Source: AP-15 sp963812675 (GTDB lineage Bacteria > Pseudomonadota > Alphaproteobacteria > ATCC43930 > CGMCC-115725). Taken from it: a DNA stretch of 64,000 nucleotides. The notes beneath the pieces are model-generated. The model was given only the letters and a program-made list of their open reading frames with translations. It was not told the origin of the DNA and did no database searches. Position numbers and translations under genes: made by a program. Shown piece after piece: positions 48,602 to 56,740 of this stretch. Where the stretch lies: the NCBI GenBank assembly GCA_963812675.1, contig CAWEWR010000021.1, forward strand, positions 124,001 to 188,000, given 5' to 3'. The stretch's first letter is position 1; each line of letters begins with the position of its first letter.

Positions 48602-50975
48602 CGCCATTGCGGTGAATGGCGCGCCAGACCCGCTCTGGCGTTGCCGGCATTTCGATGTGGGTCACGCCGAACTCGGCGAGCGCATCGACAATCGCATTGA
48701 TCACGACGCCGAGCGCCGGAGTCGTGCCGCCTTCGCCGGCCGGGCGGATCCCGAGCGGGTGGGTGGGGGTCGGTACTTCGCTGAGCTCGGTACTGAAGAA
48801 GGGCAATCGGTCGGCGCGGGGCAGCGCGTAATCCAGCAGCGAGCCGGACAACAGCTGGCCGGTGTCGCGATCGTAAACGCAATTCTCGCTCATTGCCTGG
48901 CCGAGCCCGTGGGTGATGCCACCGTGGATCTGGCCGTGCACGATTAGCGGATTGACCGCGCGCCCGACATCGTCGACGGCGGTGTAGCGCGCGATTTCGA
49001 CGACCCCGGTCTCCGCGTCGACCTCGACCTCGCAGACGTGACAGCCATACGGGAAGCTCGCGAGGTTGATCGTCTCGTCGCTTTCGGCGGCGAGTGGCCC
49101 GCGCAATTCGTCCGGCAGATCGTTGCGCCGCAATGCCTGCGCAGCGGTCTCGAAGATCCCGAGCGAGCGGTCGGTTCCCTTCACGCGGAAGCGGCCATCG
49201 GCGAACTCGAGGTCGGCGGGCGCGGCTTCCAGCACGTGGCTGGCGATCTGCAGCCCTTTGGCGATGATATCGCGCGAGGCGTTCAGCATGACGATGCTCG
49301 CAAGACGCAATGCACGCCCGGAGTGCGAGCCGCCTCCGACCGACACGCGGTCGGTATCGCCGGTCACCAGCCGAACCGTGTCGATCGGCACGCCGAGCCA
49401 CTCGCCGATAAGCTGCGCAAAGCTGGTCTCGTGACCCTGGCCGTTCGATACGGTGCCGACGACGACTTCCACGACGCCGTCCGGCAATACCGTGATCTCG
49501 GCGCGCTCGCGCGGTGTTCCGGTCGCTGTGTCGACGTAATTGCTGACCCCGATCCCGCGGTACTTGCCGCGCCCCCTGGCCTCTGCGCGCCGCGCCGGAA
49601 AGCCGGCCCAGTCGCCGAGCGCGACGACCCGCTCCATGACCCGGTGGTAAGCACCGCTGTCGTACACCATGCCGAATGGGTTGCGGTACGGCATCGCCAA
49701 TTCCGGCACCAGATTGCGGCGGCGCAGTTCCAGCCGGTCGAACCCGCATTGCCGCGCCGCGAGATCGATCAGCCGCTCCATGACGAACATGACCTCGGGC
49801 CGCCCCGAGCTGCGATAGGGCCGGGTCGGAAGGGTATTGGTGATCGCGGCGCGGGCGCGAAAATGGACGGCGGGCACGTCATAGATGCTCGACATGATCT
49901 CGACGCCTTTGGCGAGCGGCCCATACGAGATCGGGTAGGCGCCGACATTGGCGATGTTGGAGCCGCGCATTGCGAGGAAATTGCCGTCGCGGTCGAGCGC
50001 GAGCTCGGCCTCGACCGCGAGGTCGCGCGCCTGGTAGTCGCAGAGGAACGCCTCGCTTCGTTCGCAGGTCCATTTGACGGGGCGCCCGACGCGGCGCGCC
50101 GCCCAGGCCACCAAGGCAAACTCTGGGTTGAACGAGCCGCGCGTGCCGAAATTGCCGCCGACCTCGTGCATGACCACACGGACTTTGTCCTCGGCGACAC
50201 CGAGGATTTTTGCGAGCTCCTGCTTCGGCCGGACCGCGCCGCCGATGCCGGCATAGAGCGTGTACCGCCCGGTCGCCGGGTCGTAGAGGCCGGTCGCCGC
50301 ACGCGGTTCCATCGGCACGCCAACGATGCGTGGGATCCAGGTCTCGAATTTCACGACATGGGCCGCCTTGGTGAACGCGGCGTCGCTGGCAGCTTTGTCG
50401 CCGACCTCTGCGTCGATCGAGATGTTCGACGTCGCGTCGCCCCGCGCGAGCGGCGCGCCTTCCGCAACGGCTGCCACGGAATGGGTCACCGCCGGCACAG
50501 GTTCGTAGTCGACCTCGACCAGCTCGGCAGCGTCCTTTGCGGCGGCGAGGCTCGTCGCCACGACCATTGCGACAATCTCTCCGCAATGCCGCACCTCCTC
50601 CGCCGTCATCGGGAAATGCGGCGGGATGAATGGCGGCGAGCCGTCCTTGTTTTCGAGCGTGATGTCGGCCGGATGCCTGGTGCCGACCGAATGCGGGATC
50701 GCCTGCAGACCCACCCGCTGCATATCCCGCCCGGTCAGTGCGGCCAGCACTTCGGGGGCCGCTTCCGCCGACCTCTTGTCGATCGAACGAATCCGACCAT
50801 GCGCGTGCGGCGAGCGCACCATCACCGCATAAGCCTGCCCCGGAAAATTGAAATCGTCGCTGTAACAGCCCTTGCCGGTCAGCAGCCGAAAATCCTCCCG
50901 CCGCCGCACCGGCCGCCCAATCCCTGTGTCAATCGAACTTTGCAAAACGACCCCCACTGTGGCTCGCCGCCGCAT
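48579..50975 (-). CDS. Xanthine dehydrogenase/CoxL-type molybdopterin-binding large subunit
   Basis: 798 aa from ATG 50975; TTG 50984 and a later TTG inside VVLQSS are alternatives. Molybdenum hydroxylase large subunit with an N-terminal GIGRPVRRREDFRLLTGKG, HEVGGNFGTRGSFNPEFALV, TLPTRPYRSSGRPEVMFVME, GQGHETSFAQLIGEWLGVP, GGSHSGRALRLASIVM and the C-terminal GEGGTTPALGVVINAIVDA with catalytic Glu. The active-site loop reads PYRSSGRPE rather than AYxCSFR of true CO dehydrogenase, so CO oxidation is not expected. No small or medium subunit gene is adjacent, which is unusual for this three-subunit family. Confidence 0.9.
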   Translation of the reverse strand: MRRRATVGVVLQSSIDTGIGRPVRRREDFRLLTGKGCYSDDFNFPGQAYAVMVRSPHAHGRIRSIDKRSAEAAPEVLAALTGRDMQRVGLQAIPHSVGTRHPADITLENKDGSPPFIPPHFPMTAEEVRHCGEIVAMVVATSLAAAKDAAELVEVDYEPVPAVTHSVAAVAEGAPLARGDATSNISIDAEVGDKAASDAAFTKAAHVVKFETWIPRIVGVPMEPRAATGLYDPATGRYTLYAGIGGAVRPKQELAKILGVAEDKVRVVMHEVGGNFGTRGSFNPEFALVAWAARRVGRPVKWTCERSEAFLCDYQARDLAVEAELALDRDGNFLAMRGSNIANVGAYPISYGPLAKGVEIMSSIYDVPAVHFRARAAITNTLPTRPYRSSGRPEVMFVMERLIDLAARQCGFDRLELRRRNLVPELAMPYRNPFGMVYDSGAYHRVMERVVALGDWAGFPARRAEARGRGKYRGIGVSNYVDTATGTPRERAEITVLPDGVVEVVVGTVSNGQGHETSFAQLIGEWLGVPIDTVRLVTGDTDRVSVGGGSHSGRALRLASIVMLNASRDIIAKGLQIASHVLEAAPADLEFADGRFRVKGTDRSLGIFETAAQALRRNDLPDELRGPLAAESDETINLASFPYGCHVCEVEVDAETGVVEIARYTAVDDVGRAVNPLIVHGQIHGGITHGLGQAMSENCVYDRDTGQLLSGSLLDYALPRADRLPFFSTELSEVPTPTHPLGIRPAGEGGTTPALGVVINAIVDALAEFGVTHIEMPATPERVWRAIHRNGVSARSAA

Positions 50976-51023
50976 CCTCGACAATACAACGGAAAATTAT
51001 CGGTAGGGATCTCGTCGCGAATT

Positions 51024-51115
51024 GCCCCTCACCCTCCCTCTCCCCGCTGACGCGGAGCGAGGCTTCAGTTCGACTCCCTCGCCCCGCTTGCGGGGAGAGG
51101 GTTGGGGTGAGGGGC
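51024..51115. repeat. GC-rich hairpin repeat, copy 6
   Basis: GCCCCTCACCCTCCCTCTCC at the left and its near-complement ending GGGTTGGGGTGAGGGGC at 51115 enclose inner pairs such as CCCCGCTTGCGGGG. It lies between the CoxL-type gene and trpA. Confidence 0.8.
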
Positions 51116-51117
51116 TT

Positions 51118-51945
51118 TCATCTTCTGCGTCCCCCGCGGACGCCCGCTGCTAAGGCGCGCACATCGGCGAGGACGGCGTCGATGAGGCCGGGTTTGGCGG
51201 TGTTGTCGGGGTTGAGGTTGAGGGCTAGGCGCTGGACGAGGGCCGTGCCGACAACGGCGGCGTCGGCGGTGCGCGCCACTGCCGCGGCTTGCTCCGGGGT
51301 ACGGATGCCGAAGCCAACCGCGACTGGCAGGCGGGTAAACCGGCGTAGCCGGGCGACCGCGGCGTCGACATCGGCGGCGGCGGCAGAGCGGGTGCCGGTG
51401 ATTCCGGCGACCGCGACGTAATAGATGAAGCCGCTGGCGTCCTCGACGATCTTCGGCAGGCGGCGGTCGTCGCTGGTTGGCGTGGCGAGGCGAATGAAAT
51501 CGAGGCCGGCGGCGCGGGCCGGTGCGGTCAACTCCGAAGCCTCCTCGGGGGGCAGGTCGACAACGATGACGCCGTCGACGCCAGCGGCGACGGCGTCGCG
51601 TGAAAAGTTCTTCGTGCCATAGCGGTAGATTGGGTTGTAATAGCCCATCAGCACGATCGGGGTCGCGTTGTCGGCGCCGCGCAGTTCGTGGACCAACGCC
51701 AAGGTGCCGCGCAAGGTCATGCCCTGCTTCAAGGCGCGCTGGCCGGCCTCCTGAATGACCGGCCCGTCGGCCATCGGGTCCGAGAATGGCATCCCGATCT
51801 CGATCAGGTCGGCGCCCGCAGCAGTAAGGCCGGCAAACAGCCGGGCGGAGGTGGTGGGGTCGGGGTCGCCCGCTGTCAGATAACTAATAAGTCCGGCTCG
51901 CCCCTCTTCGCGTAACGCCGCGAAGCGCCGCTCGATGCGGCTCAC
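51118..51945 (-). CDS. trpA: Tryptophan synthase alpha chain
   Basis: 275 aa from GTG 51945 with GAGGG upstream. Cleaves indole-3-glycerol phosphate and channels indole to TrpB. Motifs: GLISYLTAGDPDPTTSARLF, ADLIEIGMPFSDPMADGPVI with catalytic Glu and Asp, VLMGYYNPIYRYGTKNFSRD, GVIVVDLPPEEASEL, YYVAVAGITGTRSAAAADVD and VGFGIRTPEQAAAVARTADA. An upstream in-frame extension to 52023 is encoded by a GC-rich repeat and is not used. A repeat block of about 170 bases separates it from trpB, whereas the two usually abut. Confidence 0.95.
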   Translation of the reverse strand: MSRIERRFAALREEGRAGLISYLTAGDPDPTTSARLFAGLTAAGADLIEIGMPFSDPMADGPVIQEAGQRALKQGMTLRGTLALVHELRGADNATPIVLMGYYNPIYRYGTKNFSRDAVAAGVDGVIVVDLPPEEASELTAPARAAGLDFIRLATPTSDDRRLPKIVEDASGFIYYVAVAGITGTRSAAAADVDAAVARLRRFTRLPVAVGFGIRTPEQAAAVARTADAAVVGTALVQRLALNLNPDNTAKPGLIDAVLADVRALAAGVRGGRRR

Positions 51946-51967
51946 AACCGGCCCTCGCCAATATTCT

Positions 51968-52095
51968 CCCTCTCCGCCCCCGGGGGCGGAGAGGGTCGGG
52001 GTGAGGTGGGGGACGCCTGCCAAGCCGAGTGCCCCACCTCACCCTCCCGCTTCGCGGGCCCCCCCCTCTCCCCCCGAAGCGCGGAGAGGGAAATT
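51968..52095. repeat. GC-rich hairpin repeat pair between trpB and trpA, copy 7
   Basis: 51968-51995 is a perfect 28-base palindrome (CCCTCTCCGCCCCC plus complement), followed by TCGGGGTGAGGTGGGGGA. From 52028 the inverse half appears (CCCCACCTCACCCTCCCGC and, later, GCGGAGAGGG at about 52086-52095). Together they make a composite inverted element inside the trp operon. Confidence 0.88.
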
Positions 52096-52135
52096 CGCGA
52101 ACGCGTGGACCGCACTCCGGCGGGGATGTCGCGGC

Positions 52136-53347
52136 TCACAATCGGACGCCGAGATGCTCGGCGACGGCGAAGATGTCTTTGTCGCCGCGGCCGCACATGT
52201 TCATGACGATCAGGTGGTCGCGCGGCAAGGTCGGCGCGATCTTCGCGACATGGGCCAGCGCATGGGCCGGCTCGAGCGCCGGGATGATGCCTTCGAGCCG
52301 GCTCGAAAGCTGAAATGCCCCGAGCGCCTCGTCGTCGGTGATCGAGACGTACTGGACGCGGCCGAGCTCGTGCAGCCAGGCGTGCTCGGGGCCGATGCCG
52401 GGATAGTCGAGACCGGCGGAAATCGAATGCGCGTCGCGGATCTGCCCATCCTCGTCCTGCAGCAGGTAGGTGCGGTTGCCGTGCAAGACGCCGGGCTCGC
52501 CGCCGGTCAAGGAGGCCGCGTGCAACCCGGTCTCGAGGCCGTGCCCACCGGCCTCGACGCCGATCATCGCGACATCAGGCTCATCGAGGAAGGGATGGAA
52601 GAGCCCCATCGCGTTCGAGCCGCCGCCGATGCAGGCGATAAGAGTGTCGGGGAGCCGGCCTTCGGCTTTGGCGAGCTGCGCGCGCGTTTCATTCCCGATG
52701 ACCGACTGGAAGTCGCGCACCATCATCGGGTAGGGGTGCGGCCCGGCGACCGTGCCGATGACATAGAACGTGTCGTCGACATGCGCCACCCAGTCGCGCA
52801 AGGCCTCGTTCATCGCGTCCTTCAGGGTCGCCGTCCCCGAATTTACCGGCACCACCTCGGCGCCGAGCAATTTCATGCGGAAGACATTGGGCTTTTGCCG
52901 CTCGATGTCGGTCGCGCCCATATAGACCACGCAGGGGATGTCGAAGAGCGCGCAGGCCGTCGCCGTCGCGACGCCGTGCTGTCCCGCACCGGTCTCGGCG
53001 ATGATTCGGCGCTTCTTCATGCGGCGCGCCAGCAGCACCTGCCCGAGACAGTTGTTGATCTTGTGCGCCCCGGTGTGGTTGAGCTCGTCTCGCTTGAAGT
53101 AAATCTTCGCGCCGCCGAACTCGCGGGTCAGCCGTTCTGCGAAATAGAGCGGGCTCGGCCGGCCCACATAATGCTCGAGATAAAAGTCGAGCTCGGCCCG
53201 AAACGCCGGGTCTTCACGTGCGTCGGCATAAGCCTGCTCGACCGCGAGGACCAACGGCATCAAAGTCTCCGCGACAAAGCGGCCGCCATAAATGCCGAAA
53301 TGGCCGCGTTCGTCCGGCCCGCCGCGCAAGGTATTCCGTGTCTTCAA
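52136..53347 (-). CDS. trpB: Tryptophan synthase beta chain
   Basis: 403 aa from ATG 53347. Joins indole and serine using PLP. N-terminal RGHFGIYGGRFVAETLMPLV, the PLP lysine in ELNHTGAHKINNCLGQVLLA, ETGAGQHGVATATACALFDI, the phosphate-binding IACIGGGSNAMGLFHPFLDE, and SAGLDYPGIGPEHAWLHELG. Length is normal. trpF is not present upstream in the window, and the gene diverges from the HpaB-type gene at 53435. Confidence 0.97.
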   Translation of the reverse strand: MKTRNTLRGGPDERGHFGIYGGRFVAETLMPLVLAVEQAYADAREDPAFRAELDFYLEHYVGRPSPLYFAERLTREFGGAKIYFKRDELNHTGAHKINNCLGQVLLARRMKKRRIIAETGAGQHGVATATACALFDIPCVVYMGATDIERQKPNVFRMKLLGAEVVPVNSGTATLKDAMNEALRDWVAHVDDTFYVIGTVAGPHPYPMMVRDFQSVIGNETRAQLAKAEGRLPDTLIACIGGGSNAMGLFHPFLDEPDVAMIGVEAGGHGLETGLHAASLTGGEPGVLHGNRTYLLQDEDGQIRDAHSISAGLDYPGIGPEHAWLHELGRVQYVSITDDEALGAFQLSSRLEGIIPALEPAHALAHVAKIAPTLPRDHLIVMNMCGRGDKDIFAVAEHLGVRL

Positions 53348-53434
53348 TCAATCCTCCGATCGGCTCGTCCGTTGTCCGATTGACGGTCGATCCGGGCGAC
53401 TCTAGCATCGCCGACGAACAGGGGGACATCAAAG

Positions 53435-54970
53435 ATGGCAGCGCCGCTTCCCTACACCGGCAAAGAGTTTCTCGACAGCCTCGATGACGGGCGGGAGGTG
53501 TGGATCTACGGCGAGCGCGTCAAGAACATCACCGAGCACCCGGCCTTCCGCAACACGGCGCGTATGATTGCCCGCCTTTACGACGCGCTGCACCGTGATC
53601 ATGCGGAAAAGAAAGATGTTTTAACCTGCCCGACCGAATGGGGCGGGTTCACTCACCGGTATTTTGTCGCACCGCGTTCCGCCGAGGATCAGGTTGGGGC
53701 CCGGGAAGCCATTGCCACGTGGTCGCGCCTGACCTATGGCTGGCTCGGCCGCTCGCCCGACTATAAGGCGGCGTTCCTCGCCACTCTCGGCGCCAACGCC
53801 GAGTTCTACGAGCCCTATCAGGAGAATGCGCGGCGCTGGTACCGCTTCAGCCAGGAGCGGGTGCCGTTCGTCAATCATGCGATCATCCAGCCGCCGGTCG
53901 ACCGCAATATGGCTCCCGGTGCTCCGGGCGGCCCCACCGATGTCTACGCGCATGTCACCAAGGAGACCGACGCCGGGATTCGGGTCACCGGGGCCAAGGT
54001 CGTCGCGACCGGCTCGGCACTGACGCATTTTACCTTTGTCGCGCATGCCGGCGTTTTGCCGGTGCAGGACAAGAATTTCGCGATCGTCTTTCTGGTGCCG
54101 AGCAATGCCGAGGGGATCAAATTCGTCTGCCGCGTCTCGAACGAGCAGCGTGCGGCGGTGCTCGGCAGCCCGTTCGATTACCCATTGTCGAGCCGCCTCG
54201 ACGAGAACGATGCGATCTTCATCATGGACGACGTGCTGGTGCCATGGGAGGACGTGTTTGTCTATGCCGACATCGACAAGGCCAACCGGTTCTTCCCCAA
54301 CAGCGGGTTTCTGCCGCGCGCGATGCTGCAGGGCTGCACCCGCCTGGCGGTCAAGCTCGACTTCATCGTTGGGCTGTTGGCGAAGGCGACCGAGATCGCA
54401 GGCACCCGCGGGTTCCGCGGCGTCGAAGCCAATATCGGCGAGGTGATCGCCTGGCGGAACACGATGTGGGGGCTTTCCGATGCAATGGCCAAGGGTGCCG
54501 AGCCGTGGGCCGGCGGCTGCGTATTGCCGGCGATCGAGCCGGCGATGGGCTACCGCATCCTGGCCCCTGAGGCCTATGTCCAAATCAAGCAGATTATCGA
54601 AAAGACCGTCGCCAGTAGCCTGATTTATCTCAACTCGCATGCGCGGGACTTCAAGACGCCCGAGTTGCGGGGGTACCTCGACCGCTATGTCCGCGGTTCC
54701 GGCGGCGTCGGCGCGGTCGAGCGGGTCAAGCTGATGAAATTGCTATGGGACGCCGTCGGCACCGAATTCGGCGCCCGCCACGAGCTGTACGAAATCAACT
54801 ACGCCGGCAGCCACGAAGAAATCCGCATTGACGCATTGCGCGCATCGATCGGCTCCGGCCAGTACGAGCGTTGGAAAAGCTTCGCCGACAGCTGCATGGC
54901 CGAATACGATCTCGACGGCTGGACGGTGCCCGACCTAGTCAACCCGAACGACGTCAGCGCGCTGGGTTAG
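53435..54970 (+). CDS. 4-hydroxyphenylacetate 3-hydroxylase-type (HpaB) flavin monooxygenase, second copy
   Basis: 511 aa from ATG 53435. HpaB family: YTGKEFLDSLDDGREVWIYG, VKNITEHPAFRNTARMIARL, NARRWYRFSQERVPFVNHAI, IQPPVDRNMAPGAPGGPTDV, THFTFVAHAGVLPVQDKNFA, FDYPLSSRLDENDAIFIMDD and LVPWEDVFVYADIDKANRFF. These are closer to classical HpaB than those of the gene at 21739. It would hydroxylate a phenol using FADH2 from a reductase not found in this window. It diverges from trpB and is followed by a repeat-rich gap. Confidence 0.92.
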   Translation: MAAPLPYTGKEFLDSLDDGREVWIYGERVKNITEHPAFRNTARMIARLYDALHRDHAEKKDVLTCPTEWGGFTHRYFVAPRSAEDQVGAREAIATWSRLTYGWLGRSPDYKAAFLATLGANAEFYEPYQENARRWYRFSQERVPFVNHAIIQPPVDRNMAPGAPGGPTDVYAHVTKETDAGIRVTGAKVVATGSALTHFTFVAHAGVLPVQDKNFAIVFLVPSNAEGIKFVCRVSNEQRAAVLGSPFDYPLSSRLDENDAIFIMDDVLVPWEDVFVYADIDKANRFFPNSGFLPRAMLQGCTRLAVKLDFIVGLLAKATEIAGTRGFRGVEANIGEVIAWRNTMWGLSDAMAKGAEPWAGGCVLPAIEPAMGYRILAPEAYVQIKQIIEKTVASSLIYLNSHARDFKTPELRGYLDRYVRGSGGVGAVERVKLMKLLWDAVGTEFGARHELYEINYAGSHEEIRIDALRASIGSGQYERWKSFADSCMAEYDLDGWTVPDLVNPNDVSALG

Positions 54971-54985
54971 GTATAAAGTGTCGGC

Positions 54986-56638
54986 TTGCCCACCAAATTT
55001 GTTCCGAACGGAACTCTATTTCACCTCTCCCCCCGCCGGCCGGGGGGAGAGGGCAGGGTGAGGGGGGCCGACGGGCGAGACAGCGCCGCCGCCCACCTCA
55101 CCCTCCCATCGCTGCGCGACGGGCCCCTCCCTCTCCCCCCTTCAGGGCGGAGAGGGGCTCTTATATCGAACGCGGTCCGAATTTATGCTTTCGGTGCACT
55201 CGCCTATCTATTGTTCATTAGTGCAATTTTGCTCCCGATCGGTAACCTTTTATCGGCCGGCTTTACTTTTGAAACCAACTACAATGAAGGGTGGAACGTA
55301 TACAATGCCGACCGGCTAATCCATGGGGAAATCATTTATGACGACGATTACTGGAGGATGAACAACTACCCGATCGGGTCATTCCTGATTATTGTCGGCG
55401 CCAATGTTCTGACCGATGATCTCTTGCTGAGCGGACGACTGGTCGCGCTGGTCTCCTTCGCGGCGATAGCGGTGCTCGCGGCGATGGCAGTCCGGCGCTT
55501 CGGCGGCGGGCGTACCGACGCAGTATTTGGGGCGGGTTGCGCGGCGGGCTTTTGCTATCTGATGGCGCCGACCTGGATCATCGTCGATGATCCGCAAACT
55601 CCGGGCGAAGCCGTCATGCTCGGCGCTCTGGTCAGTTACCTCGCGCGCCCACCCGATCACCTCAACTTGCTGCGCACAGCGTTCCTCGTTGTGCTCGGCG
55701 GCTTCATCAAGCACAACCTTGTGGCGATCCCCATTGCGATAACCTTCGATCTGGCATTTCGCTCGCCGCGGCGGGTGGTGTTCTGGCTGGTCTCGTGCGC
55801 CGGGTTCGCGACAGGTTTTCTCGGCGTGACGCAAATCATCGCCGGGGGCGACTTCATCGATCATCTGATGTCGCCACGGCTCTACCGATGGTATGGCGCT
55901 CGATACCACCTGATGAAGTATGTGCGGCTGTTCAAATTCCCGCTGGCCGCGATCGCGTTGAGCGCATCGCTGGTTCTGGCTGCCGATCGAATGATCTTAG
56001 CGGTTTGGGGCACGATCTCGATTGTCAGCGCGACTTTCCTATCGGGCTTCGAAGGGACCTCTTACAACATGTTTCAGGATGCCGCGGTGTTCCTCGGAGT
56101 CGCCGCAGGCGTCATGATGTCCGGGTTGCGCAAGTCCGAGTTTCGCGGCCGATTGGCGAGGATACTGGCGAGCGCACTACCATTTCTCGTCGCCCAGCCG
56201 ATTCTGGCGAGAGCCCCAGATATTGCCGCACAAGTATATCACGCCCCAGCTCTCTTGGATTCGGACCGAAGAAGACAAGAGACGTTTTTGGCTGATGCCA
56301 AATTCGTTGCGGACAAGCAGGGATCGGCGATTTGCGAAAGCCTGCTCATTTGTTATGTGGCCGGGAAGCCTTTCATTCTCGATCCGTTCAACTCACGACA
56401 ATACATGTTGTCCGGCAGGCTCGATCAAGGCGAGTTGATTCGGCGCATTGCCGCTCACGAATTTGCCGTCATTCAGCTTCATGCCGATATTTGTGACGAT
56501 CCGACGACGCAGTCCTGTCATATCCTGCATTATCGGCAAAAGGTCGATCGTTTCACGGATGAAGTGCTCTACGCCATCGATCAACACTACGAGCTCGCGC
56601 GGCGCTCCGCCTTCGGTTCCTTTTATGTCCCGAAATAA
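54986..56638 (+). CDS. Multi-pass membrane protein resembling GT-C glycosyltransferases; start uncertain
   Basis: Up to 550 aa. From about residue 60 the protein begins a hydrophobic series (IYAFGALAYLLFISAILLPI) with about nine spans. An early luminal acidic pair, ETNYNEGWNVYNADRLIHGE followed by DDDYWRMNNYPIGSFLIIVG, recalls the catalytic first loop of dolichyl/polyprenyl-phosphate-dependent GT-C enzymes. A soluble C-terminal tail follows. TTG 54986 is the only upstream in-frame start apart from GTG 55058; both make the N-terminus read through a GC-rich repeat. Either the original start was lost or a rare start is used. AT-richer than neighbours. Function as a glycosyltransferase is tentative. 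Confidence 0.7.
   Translation: MPTKFVPNGTLFHLSPRRPGGEGRVRGADGRDSAAAHLTLPSLRDGPLPLPPSGRRGALISNAVRIYAFGALAYLLFISAILLPIGNLLSAGFTFETNYNEGWNVYNADRLIHGEIIYDDDYWRMNNYPIGSFLIIVGANVLTDDLLLSGRLVALVSFAAIAVLAAMAVRRFGGGRTDAVFGAGCAAGFCYLMAPTWIIVDDPQTPGEAVMLGALVSYLARPPDHLNLLRTAFLVVLGGFIKHNLVAIPIAITFDLAFRSPRRVVFWLVSCAGFATGFLGVTQIIAGGDFIDHLMSPRLYRWYGARYHLMKYVRLFKFPLAAIALSASLVLAADRMILAVWGTISIVSATFLSGFEGTSYNMFQDAAVFLGVAAGVMMSGLRKSEFRGRLARILASALPFLVAQPILARAPDIAAQVYHAPALLDSDRRRQETFLADAKFVADKQGSAICESLLICYVAGKPFILDPFNSRQYMLSGRLDQGELIRRIAAHEFAVIQLHADICDDPTTQSCHILHYRQKVDRFTDEVLYAIDQHYELARRSAFGSFYVPK
55026..55158. repeat. GC-rich hairpin repeat cluster, copy 8
   Basis: CCTCTCCCCCCGCCGGCCGG followed by GGGGAGAGGGCAGGGTGAGG, then CCACCTCACCCTCCCATCGC and CCCTCCCTCTCCCCCC with GGGCGGAGAGGGG ending near 55157. 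Two inverted halves lie over the 5' end of the membrane-protein gene. Confidence 0.85.
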
Positions 56639-56740
56639 CCACGTGTTCTCATTGTTTCCCCGCGGCCGGCACGAACACTCCCGGTTGCGAACGCGACGAT
56701 GCGGCGATAGGCTCCCGGCATACTGACAGGACCCGGTATC

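Noticed and set aside
49038..51050. Long open frame opposite the CoxL-type gene (670 codons)
   Set aside because: Antisense shadow of a well-supported gene; Arg/His/Asp-rich translation typical of reversed GC-rich codons.
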